From: Halictus rubicundus
Lineage: Eukaryota; Arthropoda; Insecta; Hymenoptera; Halictidae
NCBI RefSeq assembly: GCF_050948215.1
Contig: NC_135158.1
Location: forward strand, 5,069,822-5,133,821
Direction of reading: 5' to 3'
Length of the DNA stretch: 64,000 nt
Position 1 is the stretch's first letter. Each line of letters starts with the position of its first letter. Under the pieces are notes generated by a model, which worked only from the letters and a program-made list of their open reading frames with translations, was not told where the DNA came from and ran no database searches. The position numbers were made by a program, and so were the translations under genes. Positions 12,521-24,912 of this stretch are shown in pieces.

Positions 12521-14699
12521 TAGTATTTATTGAAGTTGATCTTCCTTGCGTTTCTATCGGAAGTTCTACAGTGTCGTTTGGAAAATAATCGTATGCCGGT
12601 GGCCAACTCGTCGGATGTTGCGACGCAACACCGTTCCCTCGCATTCAGGGGCAATGTTGCAGTCTGCGTAGCATACGGTCCCACTTCGTGCACAGTTCGT
12701 CCCTCGAATGACTCACTTGTCGCGTTCGCGGGATGATTTTGTCGCGATAACGCCACCGAAATGCTGCCGCCATGACGTAACGCACGAGTAATCGCGTCCC
12801 GCAGTATGGGAATCGAATAAACACGTAACCGGGTGTTCTGTTGCAACCAGGCTTGAACCACTTCCGGTCGAAAAGAACTCGTTTCGAACTACAACCCATA
12901 GACACAACCCACTGTGTTCACTATTTTCACTACTTTTACTTTTTCACTGGTGAAACGCTGGTGGAAGCTGGACTGCACTTTTTCGACGCTTCGAACTGAT
13001 AGCTCTAATCTAATCTCAGAAATATGATTGGACACCTTCTAAACAAGCTATTCCAAAGAAAAACAACTGGCATCACAATTGTAGAGCTCTCATCTGCTCG
13101 ACGCTAAAACTTTCAGCAATTAATGTCAACCAGAAGATTCATGCGGTGCGTTCAACGAATCTTAAAGCAGCTCGATCTCGCGAAAGAACAACCTGCCAGA
13201 GTTTCCAAAGTTCTGCGAACTGAACGCACCGAAGTCTCGGCAAGCAAATTAAACCGGGACGAGGACGCCAGACGGAAAGATTACAGTGATCTGAGAAAAT
13301 CGAGTGCAGCAACCCCTCATTACAACAGCCCGGCGCCGCCATTTTGGTATTCCTCCCTCGAAATAAGGCTTCCTGCTGCTCCTGCCATTCGACAAGCACC
13401 GAGACGAAGGAACACGATAATAATTATACTTCGGGGCCTGGTTCGCTTCATCTGGAGCGATTATCGGGAGCGAGGGACGCGTTAATGGCGACCTTGCTCG
13501 ATTTGAAGAAACTCGCCTCGCGATAATCGCGGCTGCGCTGATAACGGACGCAATCTAAGCGCCATTGGATCAACCAGTTCGCGTATGTGGACACGCGATA
13601 CGCCCTGCATTCCTGCGGTCGTCGAATCTCCCTGCATTCCCGACTAATTAAAACTACTCGCGATCCGGGAGCTCTTGAAAAGTCTCCCGAGCGGCTAGAC
13701 TTAATCTCTACTCCCATGGCGGAGGATGATCCAGAAGGAGATAAGTCATCTATGGCAGTTGCTCGGGCGAGATCGCGTCCTGTTGATCTTCGCGAGGCTT
13801 TCGACAATTTTATGCTGGGCATTCAACTAATTTATTAGCTTGTCGAACGTATACGGGTTTCTTTGATTCGGTTTTTGAACCTACTTCTTCGAGATCAATG
13901 AGGATACTCTTATTGAATCTAATATACACACAGCAATTGAGTCTCTATCATTCAAGCTACGGTCTAGCCTCTATTATTTGAATTGCATTCTATTATACGA
14001 ACACAGGCACACGTAAATTGATTTCTACGGGAAACTGAGTGCTTAGGTTGAGCTACTGGGACCAGCTGATGATAGTAATAGCTGGGGACCATCTATTATC
14101 AGAACCTGGTACTTATTCAGACTACTTGGTTCGAAACAGGGAGATTCTACTGTAATCAAAATTGCAAAGTTTTGCTATTTAAGATCTTTTAGTATGTGAT
14201 ACAAAAGAGAGAAATGTTAAAGGAAGTCGCTACTTTGCAATCAAATGGCTACTTCGGTGTACCTAGTAAGCTACAGAACAGTTGAATTGGCTATTAGAAT
14301 GTTAAAATTTAGGTCGTCGCGCATTTAACAGCGTAGCACCTGAACAGCATCGGCCAGTATCGTCTGAAAAAAGCAAAAAGGAAGCAAGAGGAATATCGAT
14401 GGTGTGCTGCCGTCAAATGGACCAACCTTTACTAAAACAAACATAAATAATGTGAATACGATGCTTTTACGATGCCACCGAAGCGTTATACTGTTAAATG
14501 GCCAACGAACTTTTAGACGGCTTAGAACCCTACATTAAAATAGATCCAGGACTAGCAACCAGAATCAACAGACAAATGCCTCCGCATCCTCACAGAGATC
14601 CAAAATTCCTGAAGAAGACTCGGACCTAGCCCCAGCACACACGTTCACAGACTCCGCCAGAGTCAAGAAAAAGCTCCTCTTTCAAACGACAACTAACAT

Positions 14700-16500
14700 C
14701 CCTTGTCCCCAGCTAGACGCCGCGAGATCCGATCAGTGCCAGTAGACTGCTCTCGAACAGATCTCGCGTGATCCCCTAAACCCTAGCCGGATGATCGCAC
14801 GCGCAACGACGCTATCAACGATCTCCGGAGCCTGGGAAAACTGGTCGAGAAAAATCCAGCCGATCTCGAGAAGATCTAGCCGACACCTCCGTGAAAGGTT
14901 GCCGGGCTGAGTGACTCGTCAGGAGAGAAGATCGAGAGAGGATCCTGCGAGAGGACTCACCGAGCACGGATAGGCTGAGTCCGGATCCAGGCCTGGGCGG
15001 CCTGTGCCTGTCTGGGGGCGCCATAGGTGCAGGTTGATTTAATCCAGCAGGCTGCAGTCGGGTTCTCTCATCGCACTGTCTCTGTCTCACTCACAAGTCA
15101 CGCGCGGTTTGTCACTGGTTCTCGATGACAGTGGTTGTTCTTCGGGGGTCTCACGGTCCTCGGGGATCGTGCGGGCTTCCGGTGATTTTCAGAAGATGCG
15201 CGACGGGCACGCGGTATAGGCTCGTCATCTTCACGAATTCGCGAAGCGTCGATCGCGGAGCGTAGCAGATCGCGAGGGGGAAGCGTTTCTTTACGAGCGG
15301 AGACTGCACACGCGCGCTCTTCGCGGACGCCGCTCGAGCACTGACTGCCAGGCGTACCCGCCACCTCGGCACCGGTCGACTCGCGTGACGCCTGATTGGC
15401 TGATTGGCCGACCGGTCGGGTCGACTGGCTCGACTGGATAGACGCTGGTTACTCGACAAGACGACTCGACTCCGCTCGCCTCGGCTCTCCACACGAACCT
15501 CCGAGCCTCACGGTCGTTCTTCCTCGCTGGTTTTCTGTCTGGTCGGGCCGGTCGCCAGCGCGGACGCATGCGCGCTGAAGGACCATAGTCCTCTGCCGCC
15601 GCGGTGGGAACCGAGGGAGACATACGCCCTCGGAGTCCTTCGAGTCCCTTCCGAGCCTGTTCCAGCACTCTTCTGATCCCTTTCAGGAAACCGACTAACA
15701 GGACTATGTTTTTGAATGTTCTCGAGTCCTTTTCCAAAGCTCTTTTACGTCCTCCTTCGACATCAACTAAATTATGAGGTGCAAATAATAACTCTGGCGG
15801 TTTATACGAACAAAATAAGCAAGATTCGTACGACACCGAAAATTGATGGGGCAGTGAGCGTGTTGACAGGCTTTCGGTAGATGAAGTGTAAAGATTGGTC
15901 CCTGTGGTCATCGGAACGGTTGACCCCAGCCCCCGTGACAAACGACACCGTTCCGTCAGGTGGTAGTCCTTCCGAATTAGGGCACCTGTGGCGGTCCCAC
16001 CTGTTTTCGATCCCGACGAGCAACAGGAGCGGGGACTTTCGATCGCGTCACGCGTATTACGGCCGGCGGCTCCGATCCGGATCGCTTCAATCATCGTTTA
16101 GAGGCTCCGGTTGTCCCGATTGAGGTCAAACGGCAAGAAAATGGTCGTTTTGCGCAGCGCGAAAATTGCGTCTCGAGGTTTCTGAAAGTGGTCGGTGAGA
16201 CACGGCGGAGTCCGCGGCGCAGAAAGTGTGCACAACCGGGTTATGCAAGCCCGCTTATTTAATAAAACAAAGTTACGCCCGTGCATGTACAGTGTATGTA
16301 GATCGAGAGCGGGTAATAGCGCGCTCCGGGGGAACGCTACTGTTGTTCAGCTGTCCGAGAGAGAGAAGTTGACGCGGCCAGCAAGCCAGTTTGTCCGCGA
16401 GGCGTGAATGCATTTAGATAGCACGTGTGCATGCAAAGTTCTCCCCTCGGAGTCCTTGCACGGCACGCATCAACAACCAGGACACCGGGAGAGACTAATC
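14700..16500. promoter_or_regulatory. CpG-rich block, possible promoter or 5' exon on the minus strand
   Basis: Strong GC and CpG enrichment against AT-rich flanks. On the minus strand a consensus donor (GCTCGGTGAGTCC) lies at 14,961/14,960 and a second (ACTTGTGAGTGAG) near 15,096. An untranslated first exon spliced leftward is therefore possible. A 267-codon frame (16,094-15,291, minus) has a low-complexity R/S/P composition that CpG-rich DNA produces by chance. Confidence 0.3.
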
Positions 16501-16519
16501 CCCCCCCCCCTCCTCCCTA
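16500..16519 (+). repeat. Poly-C tract
   Basis: Eleven C in a row, then TCCTCCC. Likely variable between individuals. Confidence 0.85.
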
Positions 16520-16609
16520 AGCGGAGGATTTGCAAACCAGCCGGTGTTATTCGATCCGGCGTACGCTAATCCCAAGGCTCTGCGATTCTTACCGTTACCC
16601 TAGGTCCGC

Positions 16610-17260
16610 AGGGTGTAGGCTACCTGCTACCGATCAGTGAAACGGGATGACACTGTCCCAAGTCGACGGCCGATTCTACCACTTTGAGCGTCATCCGATC
16701 CCAATGAAACGAGAGGACACTTCGAATAGCTATCCTGTGTTATGGCAGGTTATATGGGTCTAGTAGATGGGGGTTAGCTAGCACCGATCACTGGAGCAGG
16801 ATGACACTGACTCTGGCCAACAGGTTCGACTATGTGCTACTTCAAACGTTATTCGATCCCGGTTAAAGAGGCTCGAGGGAATTCTTTTGGATGATGATTT
16901 TGTGTTAATGTGGAACTGTGTGAGTCTAGATGGAGGCTACCTGGCATTGATCAGCGAAGCAGGATGATATTGAGTGCAGACAAAAAGTGGTGCCGTGTGA
17001 TGTTTTAAGTGCCATTTGATCCTGCCGATGTGCCTTCAAGGGGACACTTTAAATACCTGTCCTGTGTTACGACTGGCTATATGGGCCTAGTAGATGAGGG
17101 TTCTTTGGTACTGATCACTGGAGCAGGATGACACTGACTCTGGCCAACAGGTTGGACTCGGTGCTACTTTAAATAGTTATTCGATCCTGTAGGTCTAAAA
17201 GGATTCATTGAATACTGATTTTACATTGACGCAAGTCTATATGATTCATGATAAAAATGA
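16610..17260 (+). repeat. Higher-order tandem repeat, about 326-bp unit of two diverged monomers
   Basis: Four monomers of about 150-165 bp start near 16630, 16781, 16946 and 17109, each opening with a variant of ACCGATCACTGGAGCAGGAT and containing a TTCGATCC-like block downstream. Monomers 2 and 4 are much closer to each other (both ATGACACTGACTCTGGCCAA) than to 1 and 3, and GGGTCTAGTAGATG recurs before monomers 2 and 4. The repeating unit is therefore a dimer. Confidence 0.7.
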
Positions 17261-18129
17261 GTGGGTTTATTCTAAAACTGTGGGAAGATTAACTTAATTC
17301 TACTTTATGCTACACCTAAACCGCGTGGTCACTATTTCAATCAAGGTGACCAGGAGAGTCCTGAAAGCACATCGGTGAACTTTTGGTTCAACCATGATTC
17401 CGGTGATCCTGTAAACTTTTCGGTCCTGGCTCTCCAGCTAGCTTGTTATACATCGCCAATTTTTGCGTACACCACCTACTCGGGGCAGCACGAAAAGGCC
17501 CAAGAGTCCTAAAGCAAGGCTCAATAACGAGCCCAGCAGCGCCCACAGCGCTCAAGGTGTCAGCCACGCGATTATTCCGAGGAAGTAGCGTTGAAAGGAC
17601 GCGTACTCGCAGCGTGACGTTATGCGACCCACGCGTGCAACGCGCGTACGCCCACCCAGCCCCGACGCGTAACTCGCTCGCGAAACAAAGCGGACGGAGC
17701 CGCGAAGTCTGCGATCCACGGTGTGCCCACGATCCTCGATCCTCGATCGACGATATCCACGCCGTTCCGTTCGCGCGCCGAAATCGAGGCCGCGCAAAAG
17801 CTTCGAGAAGACGACGCCGCTCCTGTGAACCGTTCGACTGCTACGGAGCAGGTGTAGACCTACGTACACCTCGAACGGACGATTCGACGTTTAGAATCCT
17901 GCCCGCAGCACTTTCTACTTTCACATCGGCGTGCACAATGTCTGCGGTGCCTGATCGGGTTCAACCTGAAGGGTTTCAGTCGATGAAGACGTCGCAGAGT
18001 GCTCCGTTTTGTAAAAATAGGTCAAAACTTGAACATTGATTGTCGACGGTTTGTTCCTCCTCGTGGATTAGTTTGTGGCGAGACGGAGAATCGTTCGTCA
18101 TTTATGGTAAAAATGGCTAGATCAAATAT
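17261..18129. other. Non-coding stretch with a GC-rich core
   Basis: 17,450-18,040 carries a 198-codon plus-strand frame of R/S/A/T-rich residues. No domain or splice support was seen. Confidence 0.4.
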
Positions 18130-18440
18130 ATTTCTGTTAGAATCGTTGAGAGAAGAAATCAATGTCTAAAGTACGTCCTGCGTCTTGCAACGAACTCGGA
18201 CAATTTTTATAACCGACTAAAGTCATTCGGAAAAGAAATAAATGTCTTCGTAGCTCCTGCGTCTTGCAATTAATTCAGACAATTTTTACGACCCACTAAA
18301 ATTATCGAAAGAAGAAATGAATGTCTAAGTAGGTCCTCTGTCTTGCAATCAATTCAGGCAACTTTTATAACTCGGTAAAGTCATTCAAAGATAAATAAAT
18401 GTCTACGTAGCTACTGTGCCTTGCAATTAATTTCTGCTAA
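18130..18440 (+). repeat. Tandem array, four copies of about 79 bp
   Basis: AATGTCTA(A/C)GTAG(G/C)TCCTG at 18161, 18241, 18320 and 18398 is each time followed by CGTCTTGCAA(T)...TTCAG(A/G)CAA and TTTTTATAAC, then AAAGTCATT and AGAAATAAA. Intact period, moderate divergence. Confidence 0.75.
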
Positions 18441-19024
18441 TGAATACGATTGAGTAAGCTTTGATAGGATTTCAGATCTTTCTTCCGTTGTTGATTCAGT
18501 GGTATTTTTTCGTGAAGACACCATTAGGAAGTTTATCTACAAACAGAAGATGAGCGACTCTACAACCTGAAGAACCTGAAGAGGGTCGAGGGAAATGGTT
18601 TGCGGATTGTTGAGTCAATTCTTTTCTTAGGCAACTTTTCACACAGCGTCTCCCACATTTCGCCGAACGCTGACCCGACGGGAGACCCTGTGCGAAAAGA
18701 CGCAGCTGACCGTTTCCGGTCGATCTGCATGATAGTGGAACCCCGGTTCCGTTGAAGATTCCCATCATTGTCCTCGAGGAACGTTCGAAAAGCCCTCCAG
18801 GTGTCTTTCGGCGTGTTACTTGAAGGATTCAAGGTAAACCCAACACGTGTTTGCAATTTCCGCGTCAGGTAGATGTCAAAGAATGGTTGAAATGACCGAA
18901 GAGAACCCTGGAACGGTCAACGAATTCACAGAAGAGACCAGATGTCCTCTTTGCGCGCAGGTGTTCTTCCGAGAGATTCATTAAAACAATATTGTTAGGA
19001 TTTTTCATCCTAAATGGGTAATTC

Positions 19025-19260
19025 GGTTCGGATAGTCGAGGTTCCACTCTATCGTGGATTAAAAGTGCAAATGCGGTCCAAATTGTGTCGTGTTGGATAT
19101 CGTTTTAATCAGAAAAATGTCACGAATATTCTGAGAAAAGTTGAATGAAAAAACAGTTAAAAATAACAGAGTTATTACTGGATATGTCTCAAGGATACAC
19201 CGGTGTCGATTCTTTGTTTGCTCGCTATTCTCTTCAACGCCCGACGCTACCGGTAAGGGA
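19025..19260 (+). repeat. Dispersed repeat, single arm with long tail
   Basis: Same family as the copy at 5545. It starts GGTTCGGATAGTCGAGGTTC and continues through TCGTGGATTAAA, GTGTCGTGTTGGATATCG and AAAAATGTCACGAAT. Its tail, with GTCTCAAGGATACACCGGTG, also matches the tail of the copy at 41795, showing that the family extends to about 240 bp. Confidence 0.6.
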
Positions 19261-21406
19261 TCAATGAGTAAAGTCTGTACAAAGCGACATTTCGGTCCCC
19301 TAATTTCGACATGTTTCGAGGCATTACTGCAGATCGGCGAGGTCCTGTTCACGATTCGGTTTTCCCGCGCGAATGGCGTATCCTTTCGTGTTGGGAACCT
19401 GTTACACGCTGCGCCCGGACAACTGGCAGTCGTGGACCTGTAAACCGACGCGTAATAATACGACCGGTAGGCTGTAAGGTAGTAAGGCAGGCTGTGTGTG
19501 CTCGGTGCTGTGCGGCACAGGAGGAGTTAGCTACCTTAACCTGTTCGTCGCGCTCGAGATCGGGTCACCCCGGAGAGGGGCATCGGTCTTGCTCGAGGAA
19601 CAGAGCCGAGCGGGAAAGGATCGACGTGGATCGTGATCGGCAGCTAGACCAAGGATAAAACGCTCCGAGCAAGAGCCAGCTTTCCTGGAACAACGTCTCC
19701 TCACGGCCTTTTTCCCTCGAGCGCTGCACTGCGACGCGCTGCCGCTCCATTTTAGCAACCTGAAGACGCAGAAACTCTGCAGCAATTGCAGAGATGAACG
19801 GCAATGGAAGCTGCACCAATTTTTAGAAAAATTTTATCTGAAGCCGAAGGAACTAATTTTGAGACTTTTCTTGTTTAACTCTTGGATGCTGGGCGCTTTT
19901 GAAAATTTTATGGCAACTTTTCGATCCAGTCAAATTTCCTTTTCTTGTCATTTTTAATCCACTGGTGAAACTGACTGCTAGACGATTAGGATAATCCATT
20001 GATGGAGGATCGATACTTTTTAAGATTGTATGGCAGCTAGATCCAAGTAACTTTGGGTGATCATGCGCGTGTTGAACGGTGTAATCGACAGTGTCAGCTT
20101 TCTTTGGCCGTTCGAACGAAACGGTGCGAAATGCGTAAGATAGAAAGTAAAAAGATCGGCTGGAAAAATGCGCAGGCAAAGACCGGCGCGGATCGGTGGA
20201 CGGGCCCGCTTCAGGTCGGTCGTTACATATGAGCATATGTATGAGCACATAGGTGTATATTGCACCTTTCCACGTAGGCCAGTGCAGTGTGGCGGATGCG
20301 GGTGGGCGGACCGGGCTCGGGCCCGTGGCAGTGCAACGGAGTGCAGTGTGCAGGGAGCCCACGCTGCAACGAGCATCGGTAATTAAACGAGCACCTCGCC
20401 CGACGGTCTCGTCATTTTCAACCACGAATCTCTGCCCCTTCCCTCGCCACAATTCTGCATAATTACCGTCAAACAGCTTCAACAATAACTCTTCCAAAGT
20501 CATTCAATCGCAACTTACTCAAATTGCAATTTCTGGATCGTCCAATTGCTACCGAGTAATCGAATTAAAATGACGAATTAAGAGGGAACCAAATTGAGAA
20601 GTTGTAGTTGTCACACTGGTTCCGGAAATTCAAAAAATTGTGAAACTTTGGGGACATACAGTGCATATGAAAGTATATATCACATGACTTTTTTTGCGGC
20701 CAAAATTCACGTTAAGGGGGTGAAATCAACCCTTGCAAACTCGGCTGCTTTTCGATTCGTAATGTACCTACAATTCAATTAACCCAACCGCGTGTTTCGA
20801 TAGTTTATCGCATTTTTTTGGACAGACAGCCTCGATCCGAGGAATAGCAATTAACTATCTGGAACGAGATGGGTTTTCGCCTGATCTCTAACTTTCTTTG
20901 ATGTCGGTCTGAACCGTTTTCTCGAGTGACTGTGCTCGGTACATCGGGGAAAGAAATATGGATAGATCGTTGGTAAATAGAAGATCATCGACTGGCAAAT
21001 GATACAGAGATCTCTGGAGGATTCTCTTAGCTGAGCGACATCTGGAGCAACGCTGTCCCAGGCTCACGGTTAATCGGACTTTCCCTGGTTCGCCGGTGTC
21101 GTCAAAGAGACCAAGACGTTAGCATGAGCACGTTAACTGCCGGATATGCGAATCTATGTGCTCTTTGTCTTTTACTGTTGCTACTGCACACGGTACACTG
21201 CTCGGCGTTCAACGTTCTGAGAGGTCTCAGGTTCGGGATAGTGATTTAAAACACAGTCCATGATGGACACGTTCTTGTCCGTGAACTACGTCGTTTTCAA
21301 GGAACAAGTGATTCTTCAAACGAACATTTACAAAGATTTTTTTATGAAAATTTCTTTATGAACACGACACCATTGATCGAAACATGGAGAATTCGGACGT
21401 AAACGG

Positions 21407-21530
21407 TTCGGATAACGGAGGTGCTATTGAATCGCGGATTGAACAGGCAAATGTACACCGAATCGTGTCGTGTTTGGGCTCGTTGTAGCCAGAAAAATGT
21501 CACGAATAAAATGGATGTAAAAGCATATTA
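21407..21530 (+). repeat. Dispersed repeat, single arm
   Basis: Begins GTTCGGATAACGGAGGTG and carries TCGCGGATTGAAC, CGTGTCGTGTTTGGGCTCG and AGAAAAATGTCACGAAT, in the order of the other copies. Diverged. Confidence 0.55.
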
Positions 21531-23867
21531 GTTAGCCAACTAAATGAATCTGCGAGCCAGATCGAGATCTGCAAGTTTGTTTCCGATGAAAGAGGAGAAC
21601 GGTTCACGGTTTCCAGGGTCCGGATGGTCACCGCGTTTTTCTCAGCGGCTACCGATGGGTCCATTCTTTAATTTCAGAAACCCGGCCAGTATTTCACTTG
21701 GCGAAATGAGCCGGCAGCAGCCGGCCGAGGGAGCTACGACAAATTAACTACGCATGATCCTGCGAGGAGATAGCCGGATATCGGTACACCACACGGGTAT
21801 AGCGGATCGTATGTACTGGGAAGGCAGGGGGCCCAGGGCCCTGGCGTGTTGTACCGTGCAATTCGGTCCTTATACGGGCCCCCGACACAAGGTTCCAGCC
21901 TCTGGGCCCAACAAAAAGAACCCCCTGCGCCGCGATGTCCGGCCAGGACGGTTTCGGACGGTACCCGCGGACCGGTACGCACGATACCGTACCGTCCTCC
22001 GCGGTTCCATTACACGGGGAACCACGGGTAATTGAATATTCCGCGTTTTTGCACCGGCTGCCGGACGCGAACCGCCGTCGAAAGTGGTGAGGTAAAACGC
22101 AGGTACGAGAGACAGTCAAAAAGTTGCCTAGAAGTTCTTCTGCATCGATCCTTTGCGGATCAACCTCGCCGTATCGATAATAACAGGCTAGTGTGTATGC
22201 GATTCCGATTTATCGAGTCGCCAATAAATCATTTAGTCACTCGACATCGTTAGATTGCGAATTTCTTCTTTTTTCCCTTAATAATTTTGTACGAGTTGGT
22301 TGAATTGTTTTACTGTGTCGCATTTGATCTACTCATATTCCTCGGAAGCGTATAAAATTCGGATTTCGGAAATGGAAAATCGTCGTTCGTAAAGGGTTGA
22401 GATTTTCCGTTCCGAAGACGAGTGCACTAACTTCCTGGCTGGCTCTCTGCAGAGTTCTATGCCGGATAGAAGCCAGAGAGGATCCCACTGGTAAATAATT
22501 ATGGGATGTTCACCGGGGTACCCTTGGACCAGAGGTGGTTCGACCACGGCGCCGTTGCCGTTCTCCGAATCGGTTTTTATCGAGGTGTTCCTGTAGGCTT
22601 GTCTGCCAGCTTGGGACCAGACCGAGACGATTGTTACTTTGAAAATTTATACGGTATATTCAACCCGTTAAGCGATACAGTGTTTACTCAGCTGTTTACT
22701 TACCTCTAACATTCCGTATATATTGTCTCATATTATATAGCAAAAGTTAGCAGAAATGTCTGTTGGGTCACAAGAGACCCCCATGTACCGTTTAAGCGTT
22801 AAAATCGATACGCGTGAGAATAAAATTGTTAACCTAGAGGATAGAGGATTCGTTGTACATTAAAAATAGATTCTTTCCCAATGCTCGCTCTTTGGTCTTG
22901 GAAATGCAAATTTCTGCGAGCATGCTCGAGCTGTTAGTCATCTGGAGCAGCAAAGTGATTTCTCAGGAGAGCCCCGCGCGCATAAGGTCTCACGCTCTCC
23001 GGCGTTTTCGAGATCAGAACACGCAGAAATCGAGCGGCCTGATCGCCGGCCGGTAGAAAGAATGCGACTCGTCTTGTACGTGACCGGTCGAGTAGCCGAA
23101 AAGCGCGCCGAAACAAAAGTGTTCGGGACTATTTATAGCGATGCCGGCCGACATTCCGAAGGGCCGATGGGAGGAAATTATTCGCGTTACTTGAACCTCT
23201 ACCGACGCATTACGCGCAATTGGTTGCGTGGGCAATGTTAAACGTTAAATCGTTCGTCGCGATAGAAGACGATGCGACGAGATTGCCCGCCCACGCACGA
23301 GTTTCCTGCGCACGGCGACGAGCTTATGGCTGTTTCGGCCAGCGGGACCTGGGCCTGGACCATCAAAGAACACCGGCGAATCAATTAAACTGTCGTTTAA
23401 TGCACACACATGCGCATTTGTCTGAGCGACGAGTCGTAATAACTCGATTAGAAAAATTCGCAGACGAAGTTGTAAACATTCATTGTAAAGGGGAAGCTTC
23501 GATCTTTAAATCTGCGGTGGTTTCGACCCCGAGAAAAATTTTTCAATGTTTTCACAGACGTTTCAAGCTGTGACACTTTGGATCAAAAAAGTGTCATCCT
23601 AAAAGATAATATATAATGTAGTATCAAGATAGAAGTTTCGAAGATGGAAATAAGTCCAGGTTTACAGCCGTGCGTTTCTTTGTTACAGAATGATAACAGC
23701 CGTTGCATGGTTGACACCGTTGCAATCGAACGAGCCATAAATTCGACAATTCTGGGCCGCCATGGGGCTAATTTATGGCAAGATCCTCGGTCCCGAGATA
23801 TCCCCAGGCATTCGGGGCATTTTCATTTAAATCTCGGGGGCCGGTCGCATTTCTCTACGTCGCCGGT

Positions 23868-23907
23868 GCAACGCGCTGCAACGCGCCGCAACGCGATGCA
23901 ACGTGAC
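23868..23907 (+). repeat. Four copies of a 10-bp unit GCAACGCGNN
   Basis: GCAACGCGCT, GCAACGCGCC, GCAACGCGAT and GCAACGTGAC follow each other directly. Confidence 0.7.
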
Positions 23908-24884
23908 AGCAAGATAATAATTTCGGGCCACGAAATTTACGGAAATTTACGGCCGGTTCCCGCTCCCAGTCTCTCGCAGTCTCCTCTATCTTCCGAAACG
24001 AATCTCCACGGACTCGGTCCGCCGACCTCAAGCTCGTGAAACCGATTCGATGAGCCCGACGACTGAGAACCTCAGCTCGGAGAGGGTTTCCATGAGCGCC
24101 GAGGAGGATTCCTGAGCGTCTACGATCTCACCGGGGCAACTACCTGTCGAATGACGTGGCCTAGCCGCATTTTTTCGCTCCCCTTTCGCGTCATTAACCC
24201 CCTCACGTCTGGCCGCACCGATTCAGCCGCTACCGGAGACCATGATGCCCTCCGAGCACTCGGTTTTTCTCGCAGAATCATTTTCTGTCGTGGTATCATC
24301 GAAGAAAGAAACCAGACTCCGTCGGTTTCCCTGCGAAGTTTCAAGGCCTTGTCGATCGCTTCTTTGTGCCCTTGTGCACAAACAACCACCAGTTTCACAA
24401 ATTTTAGACTAAACAGAAATTATCTTATTAAGCTGAATCCAATGATGTCTTTAAATATGTTTAATACGTCTGCTGCCTTGAATGTTACGCACCGATTATT
24501 GTCATAAACTCATCAAATCGAATGATTCCACAGAAACTTGATACATTCGTCTAAAATTCTCGTTCTTCATTGTTTTCCGTTTAACCACCGGATCAGGAAG
24601 AAAGGAGTGAAATGCTGTTAAACATATCATCGGGAATAATTCAGACTGGACAAGCGACAGTCTCGGTGTCCGAGGCATAAAGCTCTTAACGAGCCCGGAC
24701 AAACGGCCGCGGAACAGCGGGAGATAAACTGGCGTTCGCGGAGTATAAAACGCGCTAAAACCGAGTCGAAAATACGAGGCGTGCGCGCAGCGGTACGGTA
24801 TCGGCGTCGAACGTGTGCCGCATTTAATATCCCCGGAGCGGCTAAGATACTAATTACGATTGCCGAACGCGGACGCGAGCGTGA

Positions 24885-24912
24885 GCGCGAGTGCGCGCGC
24901 GCGCGCGACCGT
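24885..24912 (+). repeat. (CG)n alternating tract
   Basis: GAGTGCGCGCGCGCGCGCGA, alternating purine-pyrimidine, inside a CpG-rich block. Confidence 0.75.

Larger units (their letters stand above)
8731..14699. other. Non-coding stretch
   Basis: Nothing beyond simple repeats and the pair at 12193-12520. Open frames of 60-160 codons occur on both strands but show no domain, no start context and no convincing splice partners. Confidence 0.5.

Noticed and set aside
15291..16094. 267-codon open frame on the minus strand
   Set aside because: Composition is R/S/P/G-rich as expected from CpG-rich DNA. No domain, weak start context, and overlapping frames on the other strand are equally open.
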